The notes: generated by a model not told the origin, from the letters alone. Positions 15,327-25,016 are shown, counted from the stretch's first letter. The stretch: DNA of 64,000 nt from UBA981 sp942490995 (GCA_942490995.1 CALOBG010000130.1:91847-155846); one strand, 5' to 3'. Numbers and translations are program-made.

Positions 15327-16639
15327 TGGCCCGGCGTCCCGCCTATATACCTCTGAATGTTTACTTAAACAGTCGGCTCGTTGGCACGCTGCGCCGGGAG
15401 CCTTCCGGTGCAATCTATTTTCAATACGATCCCTCATGGCTCACCTGGGAGCACGGATTTCCGATCTCGCTTTCTTTACCACTCCGTGAAGAGCGCTACA
15501 TTGGCGCGCCAGTTGTTGCCGTATTCGACAACCTGCTTCCCGATAACGCCCCGACCCGCCGCCGTCTTGCCGAGCGCAACGGGGCTGATGGGACTGATGC
15601 TTACAGTCTGTTGGGAGCCATCGGGCGCGATTGTGTGGGCGCTTTGCAGTTCCTGCCAGAAGGGGAACACCCAGGTCCGGCCGGGATCATCACGGCTGCG
15701 CCGATCGCAGACGATGCAATCGCCCGTAAGCTCGCCGAGCTGGAAGACACGCCTCTTGGTATCGATACGGCAGAAGACTTCCGATTCTCCCTGGCGGGCG
15801 CCCAGGAAAAGACGGCACTTCTGCTTTACGAGGGAGCCTGGCATATCCCCCGCGGCGCAACGCCCACGACCCATATCCTGAAACCGCAGATCGGAATACT
15901 TGCGGGGCAAGACCTGTCTCAAAGCGTTGAGAACGAACATTTCTGTATGCAGCTCTTAGCAGCCATGGGTCTGCCAGTTGCAAAGACATCTATAGAAAGC
16001 TTCGGCGGGCAGCGCGCCCTTGTCATCACGCGCTTTGATCGCCTCTGGACACAAGATAATCGACTATTGCGTCTGCCGCAGGAAGATTGTTGTCAGGCGC
16101 TTTCAGTACCTCCGACTTCGAAATACGAGTCCGACGGCGGTCCCGGTATGCTAGAGGTTATTGAGCTCCTGAAAGGAGCTGACTGCCCCCAAATTGACCA
16201 GGAAACCTTCCTGAAAGCCCAGATCGCCTTCTGGATCCTCGCTGCGACGGATGGTCACGCCAAGAATTTCAGTATTGCGCTTCATCCAACAGGCGGTTTC
16301 GCCCTGGTCCCGCTTTACGATGTCATGTCCGCCCAGCCCCTGTTTGCCGCCGGACAGCTCCAGCAGAAAGCTATGCGCCTCGCAATGGCGATAGGCAGCA
16401 ACCGGCATTACCGTATCGGAGAAATTATGCCACGGCACTTCGAGCAAACCGCTGCGCGGGCGGGTCTTCCTCCGGCTGTCGTTCGGCGCCTTATCAACGA
16501 CCTGGTGGACACGGTACCCCGAGCAATAACGGAAGTTTGCGAAAATCTGCCATCCGACTTCCCGGCCGCGATACGTGAGCCTATTGTTGATGGGGTCAAG
16601 CAACGTCTCAACCGTCTCTCCGCGCACACTGATCGGTGA
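15326..16639 (+). CDS. hipA: HipA-type serine/threonine kinase toxin
   Basis: A 437-residue HipA-family kinase. In E. coli, HipA phosphorylates glutamyl-tRNA synthetase and halts translation. The N-subdomain-1 region (3-105) is followed by the regulatory autophosphorylation loop FSLAGAQEKTAL (Ser155, equal to E. coli Ser150). The catalytic loop TDGHAKNFSI has Asp309 at the same number as in E. coli HipA. The NEHFCMQLLAAMGL helix and the metal-binding YDVMSAQ region are also present. All key residues are intact, so the toxin should be active, in contrast to the broken AbiEii nearby. A REP-like hairpin follows 10 bp after the stop. Confidence 0.94.
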   Translation: MARRPAYIPLNVYLNSRLVGTLRREPSGAIYFQYDPSWLTWEHGFPISLSLPLREERYIGAPVVAVFDNLLPDNAPTRRRLAERNGADGTDAYSLLGAIGRDCVGALQFLPEGEHPGPAGIITAAPIADDAIARKLAELEDTPLGIDTAEDFRFSLAGAQEKTALLLYEGAWHIPRGATPTTHILKPQIGILAGQDLSQSVENEHFCMQLLAAMGLPVAKTSIESFGGQRALVITRFDRLWTQDNRLLRLPQEDCCQALSVPPTSKYESDGGPGMLEVIELLKGADCPQIDQETFLKAQIAFWILAATDGHAKNFSIALHPTGGFALVPLYDVMSAQPLFAAGQLQQKAMRLAMAIGSNRHYRIGEIMPRHFEQTAARAGLPPAVVRRLINDLVDTVPRAITEVCENLPSDFPAAIREPIVDGVKQRLNRLSAHTDR

Positions 16640-16974
16640 CGAGAGGGGGAAAAGGGGACGGAGGGGTTAAATTTTGATCCCTCCGTCCCCTTTTCTACGT
16701 AAATTATAAAGATCCAATTAAAATAATGTCCGCCAGTATGGCCGACGTTTTGACCGGCCAGGTGGCCGCATTTGCACCTTGAAGAAACGCTCTCAAGTGC
16801 GCATTAGCCAACTTAATGGGCCCTTAAGGGCGAATTTTGGCTGATTGTTGAAGCGCAGTTCCGTCCGCGCACTACGGACCTTCGTCGCACCGCTAGAATG
16901 AACCCGGTCTGCAGCTCCGCCCCGCACCGGCTGCCGACGGTGCGGCACCAGGACCGATCATTCGGACATTCTTA
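16640..16974. other. Gap after hipA with REP-like hairpin
   Basis: 335 bp. The first 55 bp hold the palindrome described separately. The rest, leading to the helicase gene, shows no gene and no clear promoter. Confidence 0.5.
16650..16694. repeat. REP-like perfect palindrome after hipA
   Basis: AAAAGGGGACGGAGGG and CCCTCCGTCCCCTTTT are perfect 16-bp arms around a 13-nt AT-rich loop. It can act as a terminator for hipBA in either direction. The GGGGACGGAG motif resembles the REP-like palindromes linked to RAYT (TnpA-REP) transposases in gammaproteobacteria. Confidence 0.8.
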
Positions 16975-19900
16975 ATGACGATAAGCAAAGACGATTTCCG
17001 CGTATTTTTTGGCCGGGCCACATTCGAACGCGGTCTGTCGTATTTCAATACTGGCCGCGTCCTGGAATTGAGTATCGAGCGTTTCGAGGCTGACGCGGAT
17101 ACCGTCATTCATGCGACGACTGCCGGCAGCGGCAATGCAATTTATGAACAGGACATCGTTATTGTCGAAGATGGTCATGGGTTCATGGTCGATGGCGAAT
17201 GTGCCTGTCCGGTCGGCTACAACTGCAAGCATGTTGTAGCCGCGTGTCTCGCTTTTTCTGAAGCTGATCACGCAGCCCCACGTTCCGCCAACTCGCTGCC
17301 CGCCTTTGATTATTGGTTACAACGAATGGCCGCGGCCGCCGCGCCGACGCCGGTCCTCGAACGGATTATTTTCGTGCTCAGGCCCGGCCATTCGCGCCGA
17401 GCGGACGACGGCCCGGGTATCGAAGCCCGCCTGGTCAAACCGCGCGCTAATGGCGAGGGTTACACCCGTGGGCGCAAAATCGCCCTCGAAAACCTGGAAC
17501 TGGGAGAGGCCGGCGCGCGCGCTGTCACCAGCCTGGACTGCGACATCGCCGCGCTGCTGTTAGCCGGTGGTGGTTATTGGCGCGGCCCGGCGCTCGCGGA
17601 TCGCGCCGGCTACCATGCGGTCTCCGCACTGCTCGAAAGCGGGCGCTGCTACTGGATGGATACTGACGGCCCGCCATTTATCGCTGGTCCGGCGCGCACG
17701 CTCGAACTCACCTGGCAGTCCGCCACCGCGGATGACGCACTCGAACTGACCAGTCACGTTGCCGGTGGCGGACTGCTGCTGCCGACCACCCCACCGTTGT
17801 ACCTCGATCCTGCCGAACACCTTATTGGCGAGCTTGATGCGCACGGATTGACCGCGGCGCAACTCAGCCTGCTTGCCGCGGCCCCACCGCTCGCGCCGCA
17901 GGACGCAATCGACGCGGTCGGTATCCTGACCAGCAAATTCACCGGGCTGGCGATCCCGCTGCCGGCCGAAGTCGTGACCCGGGAAAACACTGAATTGGGA
18001 CCGCGACCGCTCCTCACGGTGTGCGGCGGTGAAGCCGATGAAGACGCCTGGGTGACGCTGGATTTTCTGTATGGTGCGGATCGGATCCACGCCTTGCCGC
18101 GAGCGCCGCACAGCGTCCTCAAAGCGGGCGAGGGATTCGTACGCGTACTGCGCGATCCTGTCGCGGAAGATCAGGCACAGTCGCGATTATCGACCTCGGG
18201 GTTCGTTGCAACGGGGCCGGCTGCTTATTTCGAGCCGGCGACCCGCGCAGTTTATGTCCGGGTCGAGCTCGATCGGCTGTCCTGGGCCAGCGGCTGGTCG
18301 CATTTCCTGCGCGAAGTGGTACCGCAACTGCGCGAGGAAGGCTGGCAGATTGAGCATGACGGGAGTTTCGATCTGCACTTCGAAAGCGGCACCTGGTCCG
18401 CCGAGATCAGCGACGATGGTGGGGACACGGACTGGTTCTCCGTTGGTTTCCGGCTCGACTTCGCCGGTAATTCCCTGCCCTTGCTCGATGTGCTGGGCCC
18501 GGTCCTCGATGCCGACTGGTCGGCGCTGCCGGAGACCGTTGCGGTCCCGGTCGGGGCGCGCAGTTTCGTCGAAGTGCCCGGTGCGCGTCTGCGCCCGCTG
18601 CTCGATACGCTGCGCGCCCTGTTCAGTGACAGCCTGAGCGAGCGGGGCGACAACCGCCTGCAGTTATCGCGCTACGAAGCGGGCCTGTTGAGTGATCTCG
18701 AAAGCCACGGCGTGGCTATTGAAGGTGGCAAGCGCTGGCGGCAACTGGCGCAGAAACTGAATGATTTCGACGGCATTCGCAGCGTGCCGACACCGGCTGA
18801 CTTGATCGCCACCCTGCGGCCCTATCAACAGCGTGGGCTCGATTGGTTACAGTTCCTGCGCGAGTACGGCTTCAACGGCGTGCTCGCCGACGACATGGGT
18901 CTCGGCAAAACCTTGCAGACCCTCGCGCACCTGCTGGTCGAGAAGCATGCCGGGCGGCTCGACCGACCCGCGCTGCTAGTCGCCCCAACCAGTTTAATGG
19001 GCAACTGGCAGCGCGAAGCGGCGCGTTTCGCGCCCACCCTCAAACTGGCCGTCCTGCACGGCAATGACCGCGGTGCGCGCTATGTCGACGCCGCAACGGC
19101 CGACCTGCTGTTGACGACTTATCCCCTGTTGCCGCGCGACGCTGAACGTCTGACCGCAATCGAGTTTCACAGCGTTATCCTCGATGAAGCGCAGTACGTC
19201 AAAAACCCGCGCGCCAAGGCGGCGCAGGTGCTGCGGAAAATGACCACGCGTCACCGACTGTGTTTAACCGGAACACCGCTCGAGAACCATCTCGGCGAGT
19301 TGTGGGCGCTGTTCGATTTCCTGATGCCGGGTTTTCTCGGTGAGCGTGAAGCATTCAATCGCGTTTACCGCACGCCGATCGAGCGCCAGGGCGACACGAC
19401 CCGGCAGGCGGCGCTCGCGCGCCGCATCGGGCCTTTTCTCCTGCGTCGAACCAAGCAGGAAGTTGCCGCCGAACTGCCGCCCAAAACAGAGATCGTGCAA
19501 CCGATCGAACTCGAAGCAGCACAGGCCGAGCTCTACGAGAGCATTCGCGCATCGATGGATAAGCGCGTACGCGAGGCAATCCAACGACAGGGTCTGGCCC
19601 GCAGCCACATCACTATTCTTGACGCCCTGTTAAAGCTGCGCCAGGTATGCTGCGACCCGCGTCTGCTCAAGCTCGAAACACGTGGCGCGGTACCGCCGTC
19701 GGCCAAGTTCGAATTCCTGTTCGAGTTGCTCGAGGAGCTGCTGAGCGAAGGACGCAGGATCCTGCTGTTTTCCCAGTTCACTTCGATGCTTGCATTGATC
19801 GAAACCGAACTGGAGCGGCGCGCGATCGATTACGCGAAATTGACCGGCCAGACGCGCAACCGTGATTCAGCCATCGATCGGTTCCGCAGCGGTGCGGTGC

Positions 19901-20268
19901 CATTGTTCGTGATCAGCCTCAAGGCCGGTGGTGTTGGACTCAATCTGCCCGAAGCCGACACCGTCATCCATTACGACCCGTGGTGGAACCCTGCGGTCGA
20001 GGCCCAGGCTACCGACCGTGCGCATCGCATCGGGCAGACCCAACCGGTGTTTGTCTACAAACTGATTGTCGCCAATAGCGTTGAAGCACGGATGCTGGAA
20101 CTGCAAGGCCGTAAACGCGCCCTCGCCGCCGGGATATATGCCGGCAAGGATAACGCCGGCGCGCTCGAATTTGATGCCGACACCCTCGCAGCGCTGCTTG
20201 CCCCGGTCGATTTCGACAACGCCGAGACAGACGTTCGGCCCCGCCGCCGCTCACGACGGCAGGCCTGA
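16975..20268 (+). CDS. SWIM zinc-finger SNF2-family helicase/ATPase
   Basis: A 1097-residue SNF2-type DNA translocase. A SWIM zinc finger lies at about residues 75-92 (CACPVGYNCKHVVAACL, pattern CxCx(n)CxH). A long linker domain (100-600) precedes the helicase core. Walker A is DDMGLGKT (639-646), the Walker B box is DEAQ (737-740), motif III-like LTGTPLENHLGELW follows, and the C-terminal lobe has LFSQFTSMLALIE, GGVGLNL and QATDRAHRIGQT. Bacterial members of this SWIM-SNF2 group remodel protein-DNA contacts; some occur in defence loci, most in housekeeping ones. Convergent with the repeat-protein gene, 10 bp apart. The start has no good Shine-Dalgarno. Confidence 0.92.
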   Translation: MTISKDDFRVFFGRATFERGLSYFNTGRVLELSIERFEADADTVIHATTAGSGNAIYEQDIVIVEDGHGFMVDGECACPVGYNCKHVVAACLAFSEADHAAPRSANSLPAFDYWLQRMAAAAAPTPVLERIIFVLRPGHSRRADDGPGIEARLVKPRANGEGYTRGRKIALENLELGEAGARAVTSLDCDIAALLLAGGGYWRGPALADRAGYHAVSALLESGRCYWMDTDGPPFIAGPARTLELTWQSATADDALELTSHVAGGGLLLPTTPPLYLDPAEHLIGELDAHGLTAAQLSLLAAAPPLAPQDAIDAVGILTSKFTGLAIPLPAEVVTRENTELGPRPLLTVCGGEADEDAWVTLDFLYGADRIHALPRAPHSVLKAGEGFVRVLRDPVAEDQAQSRLSTSGFVATGPAAYFEPATRAVYVRVELDRLSWASGWSHFLREVVPQLREEGWQIEHDGSFDLHFESGTWSAEISDDGGDTDWFSVGFRLDFAGNSLPLLDVLGPVLDADWSALPETVAVPVGARSFVEVPGARLRPLLDTLRALFSDSLSERGDNRLQLSRYEAGLLSDLESHGVAIEGGKRWRQLAQKLNDFDGIRSVPTPADLIATLRPYQQRGLDWLQFLREYGFNGVLADDMGLGKTLQTLAHLLVEKHAGRLDRPALLVAPTSLMGNWQREAARFAPTLKLAVLHGNDRGARYVDAATADLLLTTYPLLPRDAERLTAIEFHSVILDEAQYVKNPRAKAAQVLRKMTTRHRLCLTGTPLENHLGELWALFDFLMPGFLGEREAFNRVYRTPIERQGDTTRQAALARRIGPFLLRRTKQEVAAELPPKTEIVQPIELEAAQAELYESIRASMDKRVREAIQRQGLARSHITILDALLKLRQVCCDPRLLKLETRGAVPPSAKFEFLFELLEELLSEGRRILLFSQFTSMLALIETELERRAIDYAKLTGQTRNRDSAIDRFRSGAVPLFVISLKAGGVGLNLPEADTVIHYDPWWNPAVEAQATDRAHRIGQTQPVFVYKLIVANSVEARMLELQGRKRALAAGIYAGKDNAGALEFDADTLAALLAPVDFDNAETDVRPRRRSRRQA

Positions 20269-20278
20269 GCGGGCGTCG

Positions 20279-23200
20279 TTAGTCGACGAATTTGCGACGC
20301 GCAGCGTTTGCTTGTCCCCGCCGGGTTACCCCGAGCATCCCCAACGCACCCAACAACATCCACACCGCCGCCGGCAGCGGCACCGGGGCAACCGCGCTCA
20401 GGCGAACGAAATCGTCGCCAATGGGATTGACCAGAACCTCGGCCATCCAGATAAAGTTATCCGCGCTGAAGGCTGCTGCATTGGTGAAGTTGCCGGAGAT
20501 CTGCGGGGCGAACAGGATATCGAAGAACTCGCCGGCGGTCGGCGTATAGCCGAGCAGACTGACCCCGATCAGGCCACCGAGGCTTGCGTTGCCGCTGATG
20601 TCGAGCACGTCGAACAGGCCCGGGCCGTTGCCTGCGATTTCAATCAGCAGGGTGCCGGCCGATTGTCCGAAGGTGCCGTCGATGTTGAGCGTGCCGGGGC
20701 TGTTGCCGGGATTGATCAGGCCGCCGGTATTCACCACATCGGCATCGATCAAGCCGCTTCCCGCGAGCACGCCGCCGCTCAGCGTAACCAGGTTTGCCTC
20801 GAGTTCGCCGTCGACGATAGTCAGACCTGCGGTCTGCACGTACTCGCCGGTACGGGTCAGCTTGTTGGTGATCTCAACAGTCCCTTCGTTGGTGAAGGCG
20901 TTGCTCGACGCGGTCACGCCGTTTGATGCATCGACGAGCAGATGGCCCTGGTTGCGGAAATCGTCACCCAGCAACTGGCCGGCGCCGCGGATGGTATGAC
21001 CGGAGCCGTTGACCAGTTCACCGCCCGTGGCGATCAGGCGATTGAAGGAATTATTGCTGAGGGCGATTTCGCCGGTCCCCGCGATGCTGACCCCACCGGC
21101 GAAGGTGATGTCGGTGTTCGTGTTGATCGCGGCCAGTGACCAGCTGCCGTTGTTGGTGAACGTGCCGGAAATATGTGAATCCTCGGTATTGCCCTGCATC
21201 ACCGAGGCATCGCTCACCACGTTCTGGAACTGCACGGCGTTGATCGCAGGCGCAGCATCTTCGCTGGCGTTGACGTTGACGACGCCATTGCCGTGGGTCA
21301 CCAGGCGCGAATCACGGATGACGACCTTCTCTTCAAGATCCAGTTTCGAGCCGGCATTGACCGTGAGGGTCGCGGTGCCCAGTTCATAGGTGCCCTCAAG
21401 GAGTTTGATCCCGCCGCTGCCGGTCGCTTCCAGGGTGCCGTTGTTGGTGAACGTCGCCAGGGTGTCGATGACCAGTTGATTGGTTCCGGTTTGCCGGATG
21501 ATGCCGTTGTTGACCATGTCGCCGGTATTCGCGAGCAGTTGCCCGGCGCCTTCGATGCTGTGACTGGCGCCCTGGGTCAGGGTCGAGCCATCGGTCAGAA
21601 TGCGGTTGAACGGGTTGTTGCTGAGCGCGATCGTACCGGTCCCCGCGATACTGACCGGCCCGGCGAAGGTGATGTCGGTGTTCGTGTTGATCGCGGCCAG
21701 TGACCAGGTGCTGTTGTTGGTGAACGTGCCGGAGATATGCGAATCCTCGGTATTGCCTTGCTGCACCGAGGCGTCGCTCACCAGGTTCAGAAACTGCACG
21801 GCATTGAGGCTGCCATCTTCCTGGCTGTTGACGTTGACCACCCCATTGCCTTCGGTCACCAGGCGCGAATCACGGATGACGACTTTCTCTTCAAGATCCA
21901 GTTTCGAGCCGGTCTTGACGGTGAGTGTCGAGGTGCCCAGGTCATAGGTGCCTTCGAGGAGTTTGATCCCGCCGCTGCCGATCGCTTCCAGGGTGCCGTT
22001 GTTGGTGAACGTGGCGAGGGTGTCGATGACCAGCTGATTGGTTCCGGTCTGTCGGATGAGGCCGTTGTTGATCATGTCACCGGTGTTAGCGAGCAGTTGC
22101 CCGGCGCCTTCGATGCTGTGATTGGCGCCCTGGGTCAGGGTCGCGCCATCAGTCAGAATGCGGTTGAAAGGGTTGTTGCTGAGCGCGATCGTACCGGTCC
22201 CCGCGATACTGACCGGCCCGGCGAAGGTGATGTCGGTGTTCGTGTTGATCGCGGCCAGCGACCAGGTGCCGTTGTTGGTGAACGTGCCGGAGATATGTGA
22301 ATCCTCGGTATTGCCCTGCAGCACCGAGGCGTCGCTCACCAGGTTTTGAAACTGCACGGCATTGAGGCTGCCATCTTCCTGGCTGTTGACGTTGACCACC
22401 CCATTGCCTTCCGTCACCAGGCGCGAATCACGGATGACGACTTTCTCTTCAAGATCCAGTTTCGAGCCGGTTTTGACGGTGAGGGTCGAGGTGCCCAGGT
22501 CATAGGTGCCCTCGAGGAGTTTGATCCCGCCGCTACCGGTCGCCTCCAGGGTGCCGTTATTGGTGAACGTCGCCAGCGTGTCGATGACCAGTTGATTGGT
22601 TCCGGTCTGTCGGATGAGACCGTTGTTGATCATGTCGCCGGTATTCGCGAGCAGTTGCCCGGCGCCTTCGATGCTGTGATTGGCGCCCTGGGTCAGGGTC
22701 GCGCCGTCGGTCAGAATGCGGTTGAAAGGGTTGTTGCTGAGCGCGATCGTACCGGTCCCGGCAATGCTGACCCCACCGGCGAAGGTCATGTCGGTGTTCG
22801 TGTTGATCGCGGCCAGCGACCAGGTGCCGTTGTTGGTGAACGTGCCGGAGATATGCGAATCCTCGGTATTGCCCTGCAACACCGAGGCATCGCTCACCAC
22901 GTTCTGGAACTGCACGGCGTTGATCGCGGGCGCGGCATCTTCGCTGGCGTCGACGTTGACCACGCCATTGCCTTCGGTCACCAGGCGCGAATCACGGATG
23001 ACGACCTTCTGTTCGAGGTCCAGTTTCGAGCCGGTCTTGACGGTGAGGGTCGAGGTGCCCAGGTCATAGGTGCCCTCGAGGAGCTTGATCCCGCCGCTGC
23101 CGGTCGCTTCCAGGGTGCCGTTGTTGGTGAACGTCGCCAGGGTGTCGATGACCAGCTGATTGGTCCCGGTCTGCCGGATGATGCCGTTGTTGATCATGTC

Positions 23201-23719
23201 ACCGGTGTTACCAAGCAGTTGTCCGGCGCCTTCGATGGTGTGGCCGGCGCTCTGGGTAACCGTCGAACCGTCGGTCAGGATATGGTTGAAGGGGTTGTTG
23301 CTGAGCGCGATGGTGCCGAAGCCGGCGAGCGTTCCGGTGTTCTGGAGGATGAGCCCGGTAGCGGTATTGATGGCGTTGATCTGGATCGTGCCATCGTTGG
23401 TTGAAGTGCCGGTCGCCAGCGTCAGTGTCTGGGTGTTGTTGAAAATGAGCTGATCGCCCGGGTCTATGGTCAGCGTATTGATGGTGACGCTCGTATTCAG
23501 CGTCACCGTCGAGTTGGCGATCTTGCCGTCATCGATGAACACATCGTAGGTCTCGGCGCCGTTATCAGGCACGATACCACCTGACCAGCGCAGGGCGTCG
23601 GTCCAGTTGCCGTTACCGCCCAAACCCGCGGGACCGTTCCAGATCGCGTTCGCCGCCTCAACGCTGCCGGTGAAAAACACGGCGGCGGCAAGCGCAACGC
23701 CTACAGATAACTTATTCAT
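20279..23719 (-). CDS. VPLPA-CTERM repeat surface protein
   Basis: A 1146-residue secreted protein. A Sec signal peptide covers residues 1-22 (LSVGVALAAAVFFTGSVEAA), then a short N-terminal part with NAIWNGPAGLGGNGNWTDA, typical of autotransporter-like or PEP-CTERM beta-helical proteins. Four nearly identical 186-188-residue units follow (about residues 142-890), then a fifth, decayed half-unit. The C-terminus is a sorting signal: VPLPAAVWMLLGALGMLGVT and an Arg-rich tail, the VPLPA variant of PEP-CTERM, recognised by an exosortase/rhombosortase-type system. A GGAGG precedes the ATG. No exosortase is in the window. The repeats are rich in NNG/TNNGT motifs and probably form a parallel beta-helix; the ligand is unknown. 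Confidence 0.9.
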   Translation of the reverse strand: MNKLSVGVALAAAVFFTGSVEAANAIWNGPAGLGGNGNWTDALRWSGGIVPDNGAETYDVFIDDGKIANSTVTLNTSVTINTLTIDPGDQLIFNNTQTLTLATGTSTNDGTIQINAINTATGLILQNTGTLAGFGTIALSNNPFNHILTDGSTVTQSAGHTIEGAGQLLGNTGDMINNGIIRQTGTNQLVIDTLATFTNNGTLEATGSGGIKLLEGTYDLGTSTLTVKTGSKLDLEQKVVIRDSRLVTEGNGVVNVDASEDAAPAINAVQFQNVVSDASVLQGNTEDSHISGTFTNNGTWSLAAINTNTDMTFAGGVSIAGTGTIALSNNPFNRILTDGATLTQGANHSIEGAGQLLANTGDMINNGLIRQTGTNQLVIDTLATFTNNGTLEATGSGGIKLLEGTYDLGTSTLTVKTGSKLDLEEKVVIRDSRLVTEGNGVVNVNSQEDGSLNAVQFQNLVSDASVLQGNTEDSHISGTFTNNGTWSLAAINTNTDITFAGPVSIAGTGTIALSNNPFNRILTDGATLTQGANHSIEGAGQLLANTGDMINNGLIRQTGTNQLVIDTLATFTNNGTLEAIGSGGIKLLEGTYDLGTSTLTVKTGSKLDLEEKVVIRDSRLVTEGNGVVNVNSQEDGSLNAVQFLNLVSDASVQQGNTEDSHISGTFTNNSTWSLAAINTNTDITFAGPVSIAGTGTIALSNNPFNRILTDGSTLTQGASHSIEGAGQLLANTGDMVNNGIIRQTGTNQLVIDTLATFTNNGTLEATGSGGIKLLEGTYELGTATLTVNAGSKLDLEEKVVIRDSRLVTHGNGVVNVNASEDAAPAINAVQFQNVVSDASVMQGNTEDSHISGTFTNNGSWSLAAINTNTDITFAGGVSIAGTGEIALSNNSFNRLIATGGELVNGSGHTIRGAGQLLGDDFRNQGHLLVDASNGVTASSNAFTNEGTVEITNKLTRTGEYVQTAGLTIVDGELEANLVTLSGGVLAGSGLIDADVVNTGGLINPGNSPGTLNIDGTFGQSAGTLLIEIAGNGPGLFDVLDISGNASLGGLIGVSLLGYTPTAGEFFDILFAPQISGNFTNAAAFSADNFIWMAEVLVNPIGDDFVRLSAVAPVPLPAAVWMLLGALGMLGVTRRGQANAARRKFVD
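21051..23294 (-). repeat. Four tandem coding repeats of 564/558/558/564 bp
   Basis: Unit boundaries set on the recurring GTIALSNNPFN codons are at 23294, 22730, 22172 and 21614, with the array ending at 21051. The outer units are 188 codons and carry ASEDAAPAINA. The two inner ones are 186 codons and carry SQEDGSLNA. Long stretches are nearly identical at the DNA level, so recent duplication or gene conversion is likely. Confidence 0.92.
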
Positions 23720-24006
23720 GATGCCTCCCAGGGCGCGCAGGGTCCGGGTACAAGGAGCAGGAAAGCTCGTACTGTGCGCGGTTGCGGCATCAGCTACCTG
23801 ATTGCTGTCCGTCGCGCGTGACGATCGGCTCGGCGCTGTGCCGACATTACCTCATCGTCGCTGCTTCGAAGCGTGAATTCGGCCCGATCGAATGTAAAGA
23901 TTTGTAAAGCGGGTCAATTGCCTGCGCGCCGCGACGGTTGGGGCGCGAATTCTCGAATACCGCCGTCGTATCGACCTCGGCAGGTCAAATCCAGCCGGTA
24001 TCGCGA
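23720..24006. other. Upstream gap of the repeat-protein gene
   Basis: 287 bp between the repeat-protein start and the end of the PanB-like gene. It should hold the promoter of the former; no gene or clear motif is seen. Confidence 0.4.
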
Positions 24007-24903
24007 CTATTTGCCGATTTTCCGCAGAAACTCGCTGATCAGGTTCTCCGGCGCTTTTACGACGTGTTCGCTGGCCGGAAACTTCCTGCTGCGTACCTCG
24101 TCAATGAATTCGGCAAAGCCGGCGACACGCTCGCGCTGCATGTCCTGCTTCATCTTGTATATGTTGCGGTACTGCTTGGAGTGGCGCGGGTAGGGCGGCG
24201 GGTTGTTGCCGAGGATGTCTTCGGCGAACAGGAACTGGATGTCGCCGCCGCTGCCGCCGCCGATCGACGAGGTCAGCAGGGTGGTGCGCTTGCTGATCTC
24301 GGCGAGCAGGTCTTCGGGTACCACTTCGACTTCGACGGCATACGCGCCGGCGCGCTCCAGGGCCTTGATTTCCTGGTAAATCCACAAGGCTTCGTCGAGC
24401 GTTTTGCCGACCGCGCGCAGCCCGCCCGTCCAGGTACTTTTGCGTGGCACCAGGCCGGCGTGGCCCTGCACCGGGATGCCGGCTTCGGCGGCGGCTTCCA
24501 CGAAACGCGGACTCCACTGGCACATGATGGCGTCGGCGCCGAGCTTCATGGCCTGGTAACCGATGCGTACGGCTTCTTCCGGACTGGCGGCGGCCACCAG
24601 GGGTACCGAGAAGGCCATGAAGGTATTCGGGGCGGCTTTGCGGATCGCCGCGGCCGGTTCCGGTTGGGCCGGATCGAAACGCACCTTCAGCGTATCGATG
24701 CCGGCTTCTTCGGCCGCCGCGGCTTCTTCCGCGGTGAACGGCAGCGTTTCGACCAGTACGCGCTTGCCTTTTTGATCGCGCAGACCTTTAACCGTGTAAT
24801 TGCGCGTGCCGTAGGCGCCGCCCAGCGACATCACGCGGGTCAGGCCGCGTTTGCCCGCGTCCCGGGGCGGGATACCGCCGTCACTTTTAACGTGGTTAGC
24901 CAT
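24007..24903 (-). CDS. PanB-like (ketopantoate hydroxymethyltransferase family) enzyme
   Basis: A 298-residue TIM-barrel protein of the PanB/KPHMT family. Matching blocks are GYQAMKLGADAIM, GIPVQGHAGLVPRKSTWTGG (the metal-neighbouring loop), AYAVEVEVVPEDLLAEI with the catalytic-type Glu, and TTLLTSSIGGGSGGDIQFLF. The N-terminal DSLG-type metal loop is altered (AGIDTLKVRFD), the C-terminus is longer than in true PanB, and no other pantothenate genes are near. A different aldol-type reaction in the neighbouring catabolic cluster is likely. It is the last gene of a same-strand run with the LLM oxidoreductase and a BVMO. Confidence 0.7.
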   Translation of the reverse strand: MANHVKSDGGIPPRDAGKRGLTRVMSLGGAYGTRNYTVKGLRDQKGKRVLVETLPFTAEEAAAAEEAGIDTLKVRFDPAQPEPAAAIRKAAPNTFMAFSVPLVAAASPEEAVRIGYQAMKLGADAIMCQWSPRFVEAAAEAGIPVQGHAGLVPRKSTWTGGLRAVGKTLDEALWIYQEIKALERAGAYAVEVEVVPEDLLAEISKRTTLLTSSIGGGSGGDIQFLFAEDILGNNPPPYPRHSKQYRNIYKMKQDMQRERVAGFAEFIDEVRSRKFPASEHVVKAPENLISEFLRKIGK

Positions 24904-25016
24904 ACGCGAGCCCTCGGGTCGGAAATCGCGGACAGTTTACCCGTAGTCTTCGCAGCGGTTCGAGGAATTGTTTCTCGAACCGCTTCGAGTAAACCGCCCC
25001 GCAGGATCCGTGCCGA

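Noticed and set aside
21051..23294. Regular repeats that might suggest a CRISPR array
   Set aside because: The unit is 558-564 bp, entirely coding and in frame; there are no short repeats with unique spacers.
22346..23404. 352-codon open frame on the plus strand across the surface-protein repeats
   Set aside because: It is antisense to the VPLPA repeat protein, and its own periodicity merely mirrors the repeats.
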